Part shown: piece after piece, positions 43,826 through 52,426 of the stretch
Numbering within the stretch: position 1 is the first letter of the stretch
Layout: each line of letters starts with the position of its first letter
Source: Pseudomonas protegens
GTDB lineage: Bacteria > Pseudomonadota > Gammaproteobacteria > Pseudomonadales > Pseudomonadaceae
Length of the DNA stretch: 64,000 nt
NCBI RefSeq assembly: GCF_013407925.2
Contig: NZ_CP060201.1
Span: 496,001-560,000 of the forward strand
Direction of reading: 5' to 3'
Translations under genes and position numbers: made by a program
Notes under the pieces: generated by a model
Seen by the model: only the letters and a program-made list of their open reading frames with translations
What the model was told of the DNA's origin: nothing
The model's database searches: none

Positions 43826-46800
43826 ATGGCAATAATCAACGGGACAAACGGTGCTGACACGCTGACGGGTACCGATGGGTATGACGAAATCAACGCTCTG
43901 GGCGGGAACGATGTCATCAAGGGGAGTCCCGGAGCAGACAAGATCGATGGTGGCGCCGGTTTCGACACGATTGACTACTCGGCCTCGTCCGCCGGAGTGA
44001 ACGTGGAAGTGCGTTTCGGCACCGGACCGGCTGGCAAGGGCGGAGATGCTGAAGGCTCCACACTGACCAGCATCGAGAACGTCATCGGCTCGGCATTCAA
44101 TGACATCCTCACCTCCGGCCCGGATCACACCGCCACCGCCATCCGCCTGGAAGGTGGCGCAGGTGACGATATCTATTACATCAACACCAGCGTCACGCCG
44201 ACCATCGTCGAGCAGGCCGGGGGCGGAAATGACGAAGTGCGGGTGTCGGTAATCAACCCGAGCGGCACCATCCTCGCAGCCAACATTGAGCGCCTGACCT
44301 ACATCGGCAGCCAGAACTTCATCGGTTACGGCAACGACAGTGACAACATCATCACCGGCGGCTCGGGCAACGACACGCTGTACGGCGGCGCAGGTGCTGA
44401 TCAGTTCTTCGGCGGTGCGGGCCTGGATATTGCCGGTTACACCGATAGCAAGGCCGGCGTGACGGTCAATCTGAAAACCGGCGTGAACACCGGCATCGCC
44501 GCTGGCGACACCTACACCGACATCGAGACGATCAAGGGTTCGAACTATAACGACACGTTTGTCGGCAACGGCCTGGGCATGAACTTCGATGGCGGCGCTG
44601 GCGTGGACACCGTCGACTACTCGACCTCGTCTGCCGGAGTGAACGTGGAGGTGCGTTTCGGCACCGGAGCGGCTGGCAAAGGCGGAGACGCCGAAGGCAC
44701 TACCCTCACCAGCATCGAAAACGTCATCGGTTCGGCATTCAATGACATCCTCACCTCCGGCCCGGATCACACCGCCACCGCCATCCGCCTAGAAGGTGGC
44801 GCAGGTGACGATATCTATTACATCAACACCAGCGTCACGCCAACCATCGTCGAGCAGGCCGGGGGCGGCAATGACGAAGTGCGGGTGTCGGTAATCAACC
44901 CGAGCGGCACCATCCTCGCGGCCAACGTTGAGCGCCTGACCTACATCGGCAGCCAGAACTTCATCGGTTACGGCAACGACAGCGACAACATCATCACCGG
45001 CGGTTCAGGCAATGATACGCTGTACGGCGGCGCAGGTGCTGATCAGTTCTTCGGCGGCGCGGGCCTGGATATTGCCGGTTACACCGATAGCAAGGCCGGC
45101 GTGACGGTCAATCTGAAAACCGGCGTGAACACCGGCATCGCCGCTGGCGACACCTACACCGACATCGAGACGATCAAGGGTTCGAACTATAACGACACGT
45201 TTGTCGGCAACGGCCTGGGCATGAACTTCGATGGCGGCGCTGGTGTGGACACCGTCGACTACTCGACCTCGTCTGCCGGGGTCAACGTGGAGGTGCGTTT
45301 CGGCACCGGAGCGGCTGGCAAAGGCGGAGACGCTGAAGGCACTACTCTGACCAGCATCGAGAACGTCATCGGCTCGGCATTCAATGACATCCTCACCTCC
45401 GGCTCGGATCACACCGCCACCGCCATCCGCCTGGAAGGCGGTGCGGGCGACGATATCTACTACATCAGCAACGGAATCACACCGACCATCGTCGAACAGG
45501 CCGGTGGTGGCAATGATGAGATGCGCGTGACAGTGGTCAACCCAAGTCATACCTACATGGCAGCCAATATTGAACGCCTGACCTTTATCGGCAATGGCGC
45601 CTTCACCGGCTGGGGCAACGATCTCGACAACATCATCACCGGTGGCTCAGGCAACGACACGCTCTACGGCGGCGCGGGAGCCGACCAGTTCTTCGGTGGC
45701 GCAGGTTACGACACGGTGGGGTACCTCGATAGCAAAGTGAGCATGACCCTCAACCTCAAGACTGGCGTGCACTCCGGCATAGCGGCAGGTGACACCTACA
45801 CCGACATCGAAGCAATCAGGGGCTCCAATCTGAATGACATCTTCTATGGGGGAACTTCCGCCATGGGGCTGGATGGTGCTGCCGGGCAGGATCTGGTCAG
45901 CTACGAGCTGTCGGACAGTGCCGTGACCATCGACCTGTATACAGGAGTCAACACCGGGGACGCGCAGGGTGACACCTACACCAACATCGAAATTGTCCAG
46001 GGCAGCAACTTCAACGACACGCTATCGGGCTCGCGCTTGAGTGACATTTTGATTGGCGGCAAGGGTGCGGATCTGATTGATGGTCGTGAAGGCCAGGACA
46101 GTGTCTGGTATGTCACCAGCACCACAGGCGTCACGATCAATCTGCAGACCAACGTGAACCAGGGTGGTGATGCCGAGGGTGATGTGCTGCGCAACATCGA
46201 GCGTGTGGTGGGCAGTCACTACAACGACAGCCTGACAGGTGATGCCAGCGTTAACTATCTGGAAGGCGGGCTGGGCGATGACGTCCTGTACGGTGGTGAC
46301 GGCAACGATTATCTGTACGGCGGACTGATTTCGCAGATCGGTCCTTTCAGCCTCGACGGCCTGACCAACGGGCCGCAGGCCGATACGTTGTATGGCGGTA
46401 ATGGGAACGACACCATTGTCACGGCAAGCAACGATCAGGGCAGTCGGGCCTACGGTGAAGCGGGGGGCGATGTGATCACCGTTGTACACGGCATGGCCGA
46501 CGGTGGTGAAGGCAATGACCTGCTGACGGGCACCGGCCTGGGCTTTTCACTGTTTGGCGGCGCGGGTGATGACAAGCTGGTCTTGCGCGCCAGTGGCTGG
46601 GCCAATGGCGGCGAGGGTGACGATACCTACACGATCGATACGCGGGCATTGGTCACCATTCAGGACGACGGTGTCAGCCGTGGCGACAAGCTGGTGCTGT
46701 CAACCCTTTACAGCAACGACTTGCTGGCGGACCGGGTCGGCGATGATCTCTACCTGCACCAGTCGCGCGTTGCGAGTGGCCAGACTCCACAGGAAGGCGT

Positions 46801-46912
46801 GTGCCTGAAGGGCTGGTTCGCCGGTTATGACACCATCGAGCAAATCCAGACAGCTGATGGACAACTCATCAATCTTCCGGCCAACAGTGATGCATTTGCC
46901 TTGTTCGGCTGA
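43826..46912 (+). CDS. RTX calcium-binding repeat protein
   Basis: A 1028-residue acidic protein built almost entirely of calcium-binding beta-roll repeats. It opens MAIINGTNGADTLTGTDGYDEINALGGND and carries many GGxGxDxLxG nonapeptides (for example GGSGNDTLYGGAGADQFFGGAG). Three near-identical 214-residue modules form the first two thirds; divergent repeats follow. The C-terminus (VCLKGWFAGYDTIEQIQTADGQLI) resembles the hemolysin-type calcium-binding-related domain. No enzymatic domain was seen. It is expected to be exported by a type I system, none of which is adjacent, and may act as an adhesin or matrix protein (inference). AGGA precedes the chosen ATG. Confidence 0.9.
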   Translation: MAIINGTNGADTLTGTDGYDEINALGGNDVIKGSPGADKIDGGAGFDTIDYSASSAGVNVEVRFGTGPAGKGGDAEGSTLTSIENVIGSAFNDILTSGPDHTATAIRLEGGAGDDIYYINTSVTPTIVEQAGGGNDEVRVSVINPSGTILAANIERLTYIGSQNFIGYGNDSDNIITGGSGNDTLYGGAGADQFFGGAGLDIAGYTDSKAGVTVNLKTGVNTGIAAGDTYTDIETIKGSNYNDTFVGNGLGMNFDGGAGVDTVDYSTSSAGVNVEVRFGTGAAGKGGDAEGTTLTSIENVIGSAFNDILTSGPDHTATAIRLEGGAGDDIYYINTSVTPTIVEQAGGGNDEVRVSVINPSGTILAANVERLTYIGSQNFIGYGNDSDNIITGGSGNDTLYGGAGADQFFGGAGLDIAGYTDSKAGVTVNLKTGVNTGIAAGDTYTDIETIKGSNYNDTFVGNGLGMNFDGGAGVDTVDYSTSSAGVNVEVRFGTGAAGKGGDAEGTTLTSIENVIGSAFNDILTSGSDHTATAIRLEGGAGDDIYYISNGITPTIVEQAGGGNDEMRVTVVNPSHTYMAANIERLTFIGNGAFTGWGNDLDNIITGGSGNDTLYGGAGADQFFGGAGYDTVGYLDSKVSMTLNLKTGVHSGIAAGDTYTDIEAIRGSNLNDIFYGGTSAMGLDGAAGQDLVSYELSDSAVTIDLYTGVNTGDAQGDTYTNIEIVQGSNFNDTLSGSRLSDILIGGKGADLIDGREGQDSVWYVTSTTGVTINLQTNVNQGGDAEGDVLRNIERVVGSHYNDSLTGDASVNYLEGGLGDDVLYGGDGNDYLYGGLISQIGPFSLDGLTNGPQADTLYGGNGNDTIVTASNDQGSRAYGEAGGDVITVVHGMADGGEGNDLLTGTGLGFSLFGGAGDDKLVLRASGWANGGEGDDTYTIDTRALVTIQDDGVSRGDKLVLSTLYSNDLLADRVGDDLYLHQSRVASGQTPQEGVCLKGWFAGYDTIEQIQTADGQLINLPANSDAFALFG
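43961..45886 (+). repeat. Three tandem 642-bp repeats within the RTX gene
   Basis: Modules begin at 43961, 44603 and 45245, each exactly 642 bases (214 codons). Modules 1 and 2 are nearly identical over their full length, with long runs of unchanged DNA including synonymous sites. Module 3 matches closely in its first 180 bases or so and then diverges. This points to recent duplication or gene conversion. Confidence 0.93.
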
Positions 46913-46947
46913 GCACCTGACCTCTTCAACCCGTTGAGCTAGTCAGC

Positions 46948-46986
46948 GAAAAGGGATGAGTTCAGTCATGGACTCATCCCTTTTTC
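46948..46986 (+). terminator. Intrinsic terminator of the RTX gene
   Basis: AAAAGGGATGAGT-N10-ACTCATCCCTTTTT: a perfect 9-bp stem (GGGATGAGT / ACTCATCCC) followed by five Ts, 35 bases past the stop codon. Confidence 0.92.
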
Positions 46987-47084
46987 ATGCCTGATGAAAA
47001 GTCCGACTCAGGATCGTTACATAAACCGGCCCGCGGGTGACACCTAAACTCTGTAGATACCTCTGATAACCGCGTGGCTCCCCC

Positions 47085-47744
47085 ATGAAAATCTCTCCCC
47101 AACTGGCCGCCTCCAGCCTCCTCGGCGCCCTCGCCTACCTGGGCCTGGCGATCTGGGGCCTGGGCGGTTTCGCGGCCTTCTTCGGCCATCCCCAGTTGAC
47201 CCTGATCGCCCTCGCCACCCTGCTGATGGTGGTCGCCTCGCTGTCCAGCGAAGTCAACCTGAGCAGCGGCGTGCGGGAAGATCAGGGCAACCGCTGGGTG
47301 CTGCCGGTGTTCGGGGTGATCGGCCTGTTGAGCGGCTTTGTCCCGGCCTACAGCGACCGCATGGATTTCTGCACCTTCGGCGGCGAAGGCCTGCGCTGGC
47401 TCGGGGCCTTGCTGTTCATCCTCGGCGGGGTGCTGCGCCTGTGGCCGGTGTTCATCCTCGGCCGACGCTTCAGCGGCCTGGTGGCGATCCAGCCCGGCCA
47501 CCAGTTGGTGGTGGACGGTCTCTATCGCCACCTGCGCAACCCCAGCTACCTGGGTTTGCTGGTGAACGCCCTGGGCTGGGCCCTGGCCTTTCGCTCGGGG
47601 CTGGGGCTGCTGTTGGCGGCGCTGACCCTGATCCCGCTGATCGCGCGGATTCATGCCGAGGAAGCCTTGTTGCTGGAGCATTTCGGCCAGGCATATGAAG
47701 ACTATTGCGCCCGCAGCTGGCGCCTGTTGCCCGGTGTCTACTGA
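47085..47744 (+). CDS. Isoprenylcysteine carboxylmethyltransferase (ICMT/PEMT-like) family membrane protein
   Basis: A 219-residue integral membrane protein with about five to six helices. The C-terminal part carries the PEMT/ICMT pattern: GLVAIQPGHQLVVDGLYRHLRNPSYLGLLVNALGWALAF, then RIHAEEALLLEHFGQAYEDYCARSWRLLPGVY. In the family this part binds S-adenosylmethionine at the membrane surface. It methylates an unknown lipid or small molecule. It stands alone between the RTX gene terminator and a long gap. Confidence 0.88.
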   Translation: MKISPQLAASSLLGALAYLGLAIWGLGGFAAFFGHPQLTLIALATLLMVVASLSSEVNLSSGVREDQGNRWVLPVFGVIGLLSGFVPAYSDRMDFCTFGGEGLRWLGALLFILGGVLRLWPVFILGRRFSGLVAIQPGHQLVVDGLYRHLRNPSYLGLLVNALGWALAFRSGLGLLLAALTLIPLIARIHAEEALLLEHFGQAYEDYCARSWRLLPGVY

Positions 47745-48376
47745 GGCGCTGTAAAAAAAATCAGACACTTCTTCCGACCAGGATGAACCGCTCTAGCACG
47801 CGTCTCTGCCCCTGGTTGAAGGGCCCTCGCCAGGGGCCTATGCCCCTTTACCCCCCTTACATTGGCTGGCGGTTTCTTGCAGTATTGTTCCGCCCTGAGC
47901 GTGCGGCGCCGTTTTTCCGCCCCGCCAGTGCCCGGTTCCTATCAAGAATAATCACCACGAACTCGACAGCGAGATCACCCGGCGATGTACCCCCTGAGCC
48001 CGTATCACGGATTCGACAGATCAACTCCCGCGCCCCTGCACAGTGGCCGCGGTGCTGACGTCGACGCTGGGTTCTCGCTGCCCCGCTCGCTCCCCGCCAC
48101 GCCTCGTGAGGTTCATGAGGACCGCGCCGCCGTCATCGGTTTGTACTTGCTGGACAGGCCCTGCCCATGAAGCTGATGGTCAACCTGCCCATGGCCCTGT
48201 GCCGCTCCCGTCTGCGCCACTCCTCACGTCCTCCGGATCACTCGCTTTCGGCTTGATCGCGCGCCCCTGCGCGTAACGCCCCAGACCTGATTTCTGCCCT
48301 TGCAACCGAGCCGTGCGCGGCGTCGTTGCAGGACCTGAAAACCTGCGCGCCCCCAATGGCGCAAGCGAGAATCCCG
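47745..48376. other. 632-base region without a supported gene
   Basis: No reading frame here has both a ribosome site and a recognisable product. A 7-bp hairpin, CCCCTGG / CCAGGGG (47809-47836), lies near its start, without a T-run. It probably holds the promoter of the puuA-like gene and perhaps a long leader. Several short plus-strand frames appear to be GC-driven. Confidence 0.55.
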
Positions 48377-49741
48377 ATGAAATTTGCCGCCCTCGATGAA
48401 GCCCGTGACTTCCTGGCCGCCCACCCCGATATCGACATGATCGAGCTGTTCATCCTCGACGCCAATGGCGTGCCCCGAGGCAAGCTGCTGCACCGCGAAG
48501 AACTGCTGGCGGTGTATGAAAGCGGTCGCCCCCTGCCCAGCACCATCCTCGGCCTGACCCTCAACGGCGACGACGTGGAAAACTCCGGGCTGGTGTGGGA
48601 CGTCGGCGATATCGACTGCCGCGCCTACCCGCTGGCCGGCAGCCTGGTGCGCCTGCCCTGGCGGCAGATTCCCACCGCCGCGGTGCAGGTCAGCATGCAC
48701 CCGCAGGAGGGCATGCCCGCCAGCATCGCCGACCCGCGCCACCTGCTGATCAAGGTCATCGACGGGCTCAAGGCCGACGGTTATCACCCGGTGATGGCCT
48801 GCGAGCTGGAGTTCTACCTGCTGGACGCCAAGCGCGACGGCAACGGCCGGCCGCAACCGGCGCTGGATGCCGACGGCGGTCGCCCGCGCAGCACCCAGGT
48901 CTACGGCCTGCGCGAGTTGGAGCAGATCGAGCCGTTCCTCGCCGACCTCTACGCCGCCTGCAAGCTGCAGGGCATTCCGGCGCGCACGGCGATCTCCGAA
49001 TACGCCCCGGGCCAGGTGGAAATCACCCTGGAGCACGGCGATGCCCTGGAGGCCATGGACCAGGCGGTGCGCTACAAACGCCTGGTCAAGGCCGTGGCCC
49101 ACAAGCACGGGATGCAGGCGACCTTCATGGCCAAACCCTTCGACCACCTGGCCGGCACCGGCATGCACATGCACGTGAGCATCGCCGACGCGGCGGGCCA
49201 TAACCTGTTCGCCTCCGAGGATCCGGCCGGCACCCCGCTGCTGCGTCAGGCGGTGGGCGGCATGCTCGCCTCCTTGCTCGACTCGCTGCTACTGTTCTGC
49301 CCCAACGCCAACTCCTACCGGCGCTTCCAGGCCAACAGCTACGCGCCGCTGGCCCCGACCTGGGGCGTCGACAACCGTACCGTGAGCCTGCGGGTGCCCG
49401 GCGGCCCGGCCAACAGTCGACACATCGAACACCGCATCTGCGGCGCCGACGCCAACCCCTATCTCGCCGCAGCGGCGATCCTCGCCGGGGTGCACCGCGG
49501 CTTGCGCGAACACCTCGACCCGGGTGATCCGGTGCAAGGCAATGGCTACGCCCAGGCCACCGAGCTGCTGCCCACCGACTGGCTGACCTCGCTGACCGCC
49601 CTGGAGCAATCGGCCTGGGCCCGGGATGCCCTGGGCAGCGAATTCCTCGGGGTGTACCTGGCGGTCAAGCGCGCCGAATACCGCCAGTTCATGGCCGAAG
49701 TCGGCGAGCAGGACTGGCGCTGGTACCTGACCCAGGCCTGA
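48377..49741 (+). CDS. puuA: Glutamine-synthetase-family enzyme (gamma-glutamylputrescine synthetase-like)
   Basis: A 454-residue GS-fold ligase. Typical blocks are IDMIELFILDANGVPRGKLL (in place of the usual GSI opening), ACELEFYLL with metal-binding Glu, GQVEITLEHGDAL, GTGMHMHVSI with the ATP/metal site, and RIPGG-like SLRVPGGPANSRHIEHRICGADANPYL. This subfamily joins glutamate to polyamines rather than ammonia. The next gene is a PuuB-like oxidase, which supports putrescine (or other polyamine) catabolism by the gamma-glutamyl route. The ribosome site is weak. Confidence 0.85.
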   Translation: MKFAALDEARDFLAAHPDIDMIELFILDANGVPRGKLLHREELLAVYESGRPLPSTILGLTLNGDDVENSGLVWDVGDIDCRAYPLAGSLVRLPWRQIPTAAVQVSMHPQEGMPASIADPRHLLIKVIDGLKADGYHPVMACELEFYLLDAKRDGNGRPQPALDADGGRPRSTQVYGLRELEQIEPFLADLYAACKLQGIPARTAISEYAPGQVEITLEHGDALEAMDQAVRYKRLVKAVAHKHGMQATFMAKPFDHLAGTGMHMHVSIADAAGHNLFASEDPAGTPLLRQAVGGMLASLLDSLLLFCPNANSYRRFQANSYAPLAPTWGVDNRTVSLRVPGGPANSRHIEHRICGADANPYLAAAAILAGVHRGLREHLDPGDPVQGNGYAQATELLPTDWLTSLTALEQSAWARDALGSEFLGVYLAVKRAEYRQFMAEVGEQDWRWYLTQA

Positions 49742-49751
49742 GCCCAAGCAC

Positions 49752-49792
49752 GATCTGCGACGCCTGCTGCATCCAGGCGCCAGTGGCAGATC
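49752..49792 (+). promoter_or_regulatory. Nested hairpin between puuA- and puuB-like genes
   Basis: GATCTGC ... GCAGATC encloses GCCTG ... CAGGC, giving a two-tier stem-loop in the 123-base gap between the two genes. There is no T-run, so it may be an RNA processing or stability element rather than a terminator. Confidence 0.45.
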
Positions 49793-49864
49793 GCCGACAC
49801 GTTATCCAGCGCTGGCGGCTGCCCACAGGCAGCCGCCCGCTTGAATTTTTTAAGGATATTGTTC

Positions 49865-51178
49865 ATGACAACCGCTCTCGATCCGCGGACCCCGGCAGCC
49901 GAGCGCTGCCCCAGCTACTACAGCGCCACCCTGAACCAGGAAACCCACTACCCAACCCTGCAAGGCAGCCATCAGGTGGATGTGGTGATCATCGGCGGCG
50001 GCTTCACCGGCGTCGCCAGCGCGGTGGAACTGGCCGAACGCGGTCTGAAAGTCGCCATCGTCGAAAGCCACAAGATCGGCTGGGGCGCCAGCGGGCGCAA
50101 CGGCGGCCAGGTCACCGGCAGCCTTTCCGGCGACGCGGCCATGCGCAAGCAGATGCGCCGCGAACTGGGCGACGAGGTTGACGACTTCATCTGGAACCTG
50201 CGCTGGCGTGGGCACCGGATCATCCAGCAGCGAGTCGAAAAATACGCCATCGCCTGCGACCTCAAGCACGGTCACCTGCACGCCGCCTACAAACCCAGCC
50301 ACCTGCCGGGCCTGCGCGCCGACTATGAAGAAGCCGTGCGCCGCGGCATGGGCGACGAAGTCAGCCTGCTGGACCGGGCCCAGGTTCGCGGGCTGCTGGA
50401 AAGCGAGCTGTACCACGGTGCCATCAAGAACACCCGCAACCTGCACCTGCATCCGCTGAACCTGTGCCTCGGCGAAGCCCGCGCCGCCGAAAGCCTCGGC
50501 GCGCTGATCTTCGAACACAGCGAGGTACTGCAGATCGTCCACGGCGAACACCCGGCGGTGATCACCGCCCAGGGCCGCATCGACGCCAAACAGGTGCTGT
50601 TGGCCGGCGACGTCTACCACAAGCTGGAGCCGAAAAAGCTCAAGGGCAAGATCTTCCCGGCCATGGGCGGCATCGTCACCACCGAACCCTTGGGTGACCT
50701 GGCCAAGCGCCTCAACCCCGAGGACCTGGCGGTCTACGACTGCCGCTTCGTCCTCGACTACTACCGCATGACCGCCGACGGCCGCCTGCTGTTCGGTGGC
50801 GGCGCCAACTACAGCGGCAAGGACTCGCGAGACATCGCCGGCGAACTGCGCCCGTGCATCGAACGCACCTTCCCGGCGCTCAAGGGCGTGGGCATCGACT
50901 TCCAGTGGAGCTGCGCCATGGGCATCGTGATCAACCGCATCCCGCAACTGGGCAAGCTCTCGGACAACGTCTGGTACTGCCAGGGCTACTCCGGGCACGG
51001 CGTGGCCACCAGCCACATCATGGGCGAGATCATGGCCGAGGCCCTGACCGGCCACCTCGGCCACTACGACACCTTCGCCGCCTGCCAGCACATCCGCGTG
51101 CCCTTCGGCGACCAGCTGGGCAACCCGATGCTGGCAGCGGGCATGTGGTACTACCAGATGCTGGAACGGTTACGCTAA
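49865..51178 (+). CDS. puuB: FAD-dependent oxidoreductase (gamma-glutamylputrescine oxidase-like)
   Basis: A 437-residue DAO-family flavoprotein. The FAD-binding VDVVIIGGGFTGVASAVELAERG is at about 38-60, with GWGASGRNGGQVTG next (typical of PuuB and related amine oxidases) and a C-terminal YSGHGVATSHIMGEIMAEAL. It oxidises gamma-glutamyl-putrescine to the aldehyde, releasing ammonia and H2O2. AAGGA is 9-10 bases before the ATG. It forms a likely operon with the puuA-like gene. It is also the last gene before the base composition turns AT-rich. Confidence 0.88.
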   Translation: MTTALDPRTPAAERCPSYYSATLNQETHYPTLQGSHQVDVVIIGGGFTGVASAVELAERGLKVAIVESHKIGWGASGRNGGQVTGSLSGDAAMRKQMRRELGDEVDDFIWNLRWRGHRIIQQRVEKYAIACDLKHGHLHAAYKPSHLPGLRADYEEAVRRGMGDEVSLLDRAQVRGLLESELYHGAIKNTRNLHLHPLNLCLGEARAAESLGALIFEHSEVLQIVHGEHPAVITAQGRIDAKQVLLAGDVYHKLEPKKLKGKIFPAMGGIVTTEPLGDLAKRLNPEDLAVYDCRFVLDYYRMTADGRLLFGGGANYSGKDSRDIAGELRPCIERTFPALKGVGIDFQWSCAMGIVINRIPQLGKLSDNVWYCQGYSGHGVATSHIMGEIMAEALTGHLGHYDTFAACQHIRVPFGDQLGNPMLAAGMWYYQMLERLR

Positions 51179-51463
51179 CTAACAAGTACAGCGCCTGATG
51201 GAAAACTCTATTAAGGCGCTAATTGTCCCCCTCCGACTCTAAGTAAATGAGCACTGAACAACTATTCGCGGTATAAAATATTTATCGACACTCTATAGGA
51301 GATATCGAATAAGACTGAGTAAAAATGTGGAACACGCCTATCAATGATAGCTCCCACAACCGAAAAATCGATTTAATCTAACTCAAAGAAATACCCATCA
51401 GGGGAAGCGCTTATAAATTGTACATAAACCAGCAAGCAAATATTAATCTTATCTTCCTTGACA
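51179..51463. other. AT-rich junction region with hairpin
   Basis: Base composition drops sharply right after the puuB-like stop. AGCGCCT (51190) and AGGCGCT (51214) make a perfect 7-bp stem with a 17-base loop that may terminate transcription. No gene was seen in the rest; it is the boundary of the polysaccharide region. Confidence 0.5.
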
Positions 51464-52375
51464 TCAAAACAGCCCCAAAAGAACTACCACACAAAGAAAT
51501 AATCGATCTGACTTTCGGCGGCGCAACTGCCCTATATGAGGGATAAGCTCTAGCAGTCCCAACTTCCCCTTTACACGTAAAATATGCACCAATCTGTCAG
51601 ACGACGGAGATATCAAGCCAGCGATACGAATCACCTCAGTTCGGTACCAACCTGAGCGCAATAAACTGATTCTACGTAAGACAGCCGTGAGCCCTTTATT
51701 CGCTCCTACTTGGTTACCATCATGTTGACGATAACGCATACGCCATTCGCTATCGATAAACCAACACAAGCCGTTGGCGCGATACCAGGCATAAAAGAAC
51801 CAATCATGAAGACCGACCTGATTAACCTCATCCCAGTGCTTCAACATGAAAGACTTCATGCTCAAGGCTGACTGCACTGTGAGCACATAGGTACAACCCG
51901 GACCGGCGGCCTCAAATAAATAATCATGGGAAACTTGTGGCTGGGCCTTATTAATAATAGACTCGCGACCATCAGGCCAAAATGCCAACACATTGCTTGA
52001 ATAAGCGTCACAGGCTCTAATCTGCAACTGACGATGGGCTTGAGTCAACTTATCCTCCAGCCAAATATCATCCTGATCTGCAAAGGATATATAGTCAAAA
52101 CCAGAGAAATCAACTTCTCTAACAAGATAATAAAAATTTCGTGCAGCGCCGCCAAAACGCTGACCACCAGGCAAAATAATTATCTTGGGATTGTTCTTAG
52201 AAAGTTCAAGGACCCAATCTTCCGTACCATCAGACGAAGGATCAATACTAAAAAAAATTGTTAAATCGACATCTTTCTGGGCAAGTATTGTTTCAACCTG
52301 CTCTGCAATATAGTTCATGCCATTATATGCAGCCAACAATACAGCCACTCTCGGCAAGCGCCCGGAAATATTCAT
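51464..52375 (-). CDS. Family 2 glycosyltransferase (rhamnosyltransferase-like)
   Basis: A 303-residue GT-A glycosyltransferase. It shows VAVLLAAYNGMNYIAEQVETIL (nucleotide-binding opening), SIDPSSDGTEDW, and the DxD-like YISFADQDDIWLEDKL. The QDDIW motif and the later WRMRYRQHDGNQVG are typical of rhamnosyltransferases of O-antigen clusters. It probably adds one sugar to the lipid-linked repeat in the cytoplasm. The ATG with AGGAG directly upstream was chosen. It is the last gene of the wzm-wzt-glycosyltransferase block. Confidence 0.9.
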   Translation of the reverse strand: MNISGRLPRVAVLLAAYNGMNYIAEQVETILAQKDVDLTIFFSIDPSSDGTEDWVLELSKNNPKIIILPGGQRFGGAARNFYYLVREVDFSGFDYISFADQDDIWLEDKLTQAHRQLQIRACDAYSSNVLAFWPDGRESIINKAQPQVSHDYLFEAAGPGCTYVLTVQSALSMKSFMLKHWDEVNQVGLHDWFFYAWYRANGLCWFIDSEWRMRYRQHDGNQVGANKGLTAVLRRISLLRSGWYRTEVIRIAGLISPSSDRLVHILRVKGKLGLLELIPHIGQLRRRKSDRLFLCVVVLLGLF

Positions 52376-52426
52376 AACTCCTTTCCTACTCATCCACCGT
52401 AGACTCTAAGATTGTTACTCAATACA

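Noticed and set aside
43961..45886. Possible duplicated insertion sequence or assembly duplication
   Set aside because: The period is exactly 214 codons, stays in frame and encodes RTX modules, and the modules differ at scattered bases, so it is a genuine internal repeat.
47809..47836. Terminator after the methyltransferase gene
   Set aside because: The 7-bp stem lacks a T-run and sits 65 bases past the stop; evidence too weak for a terminator call.
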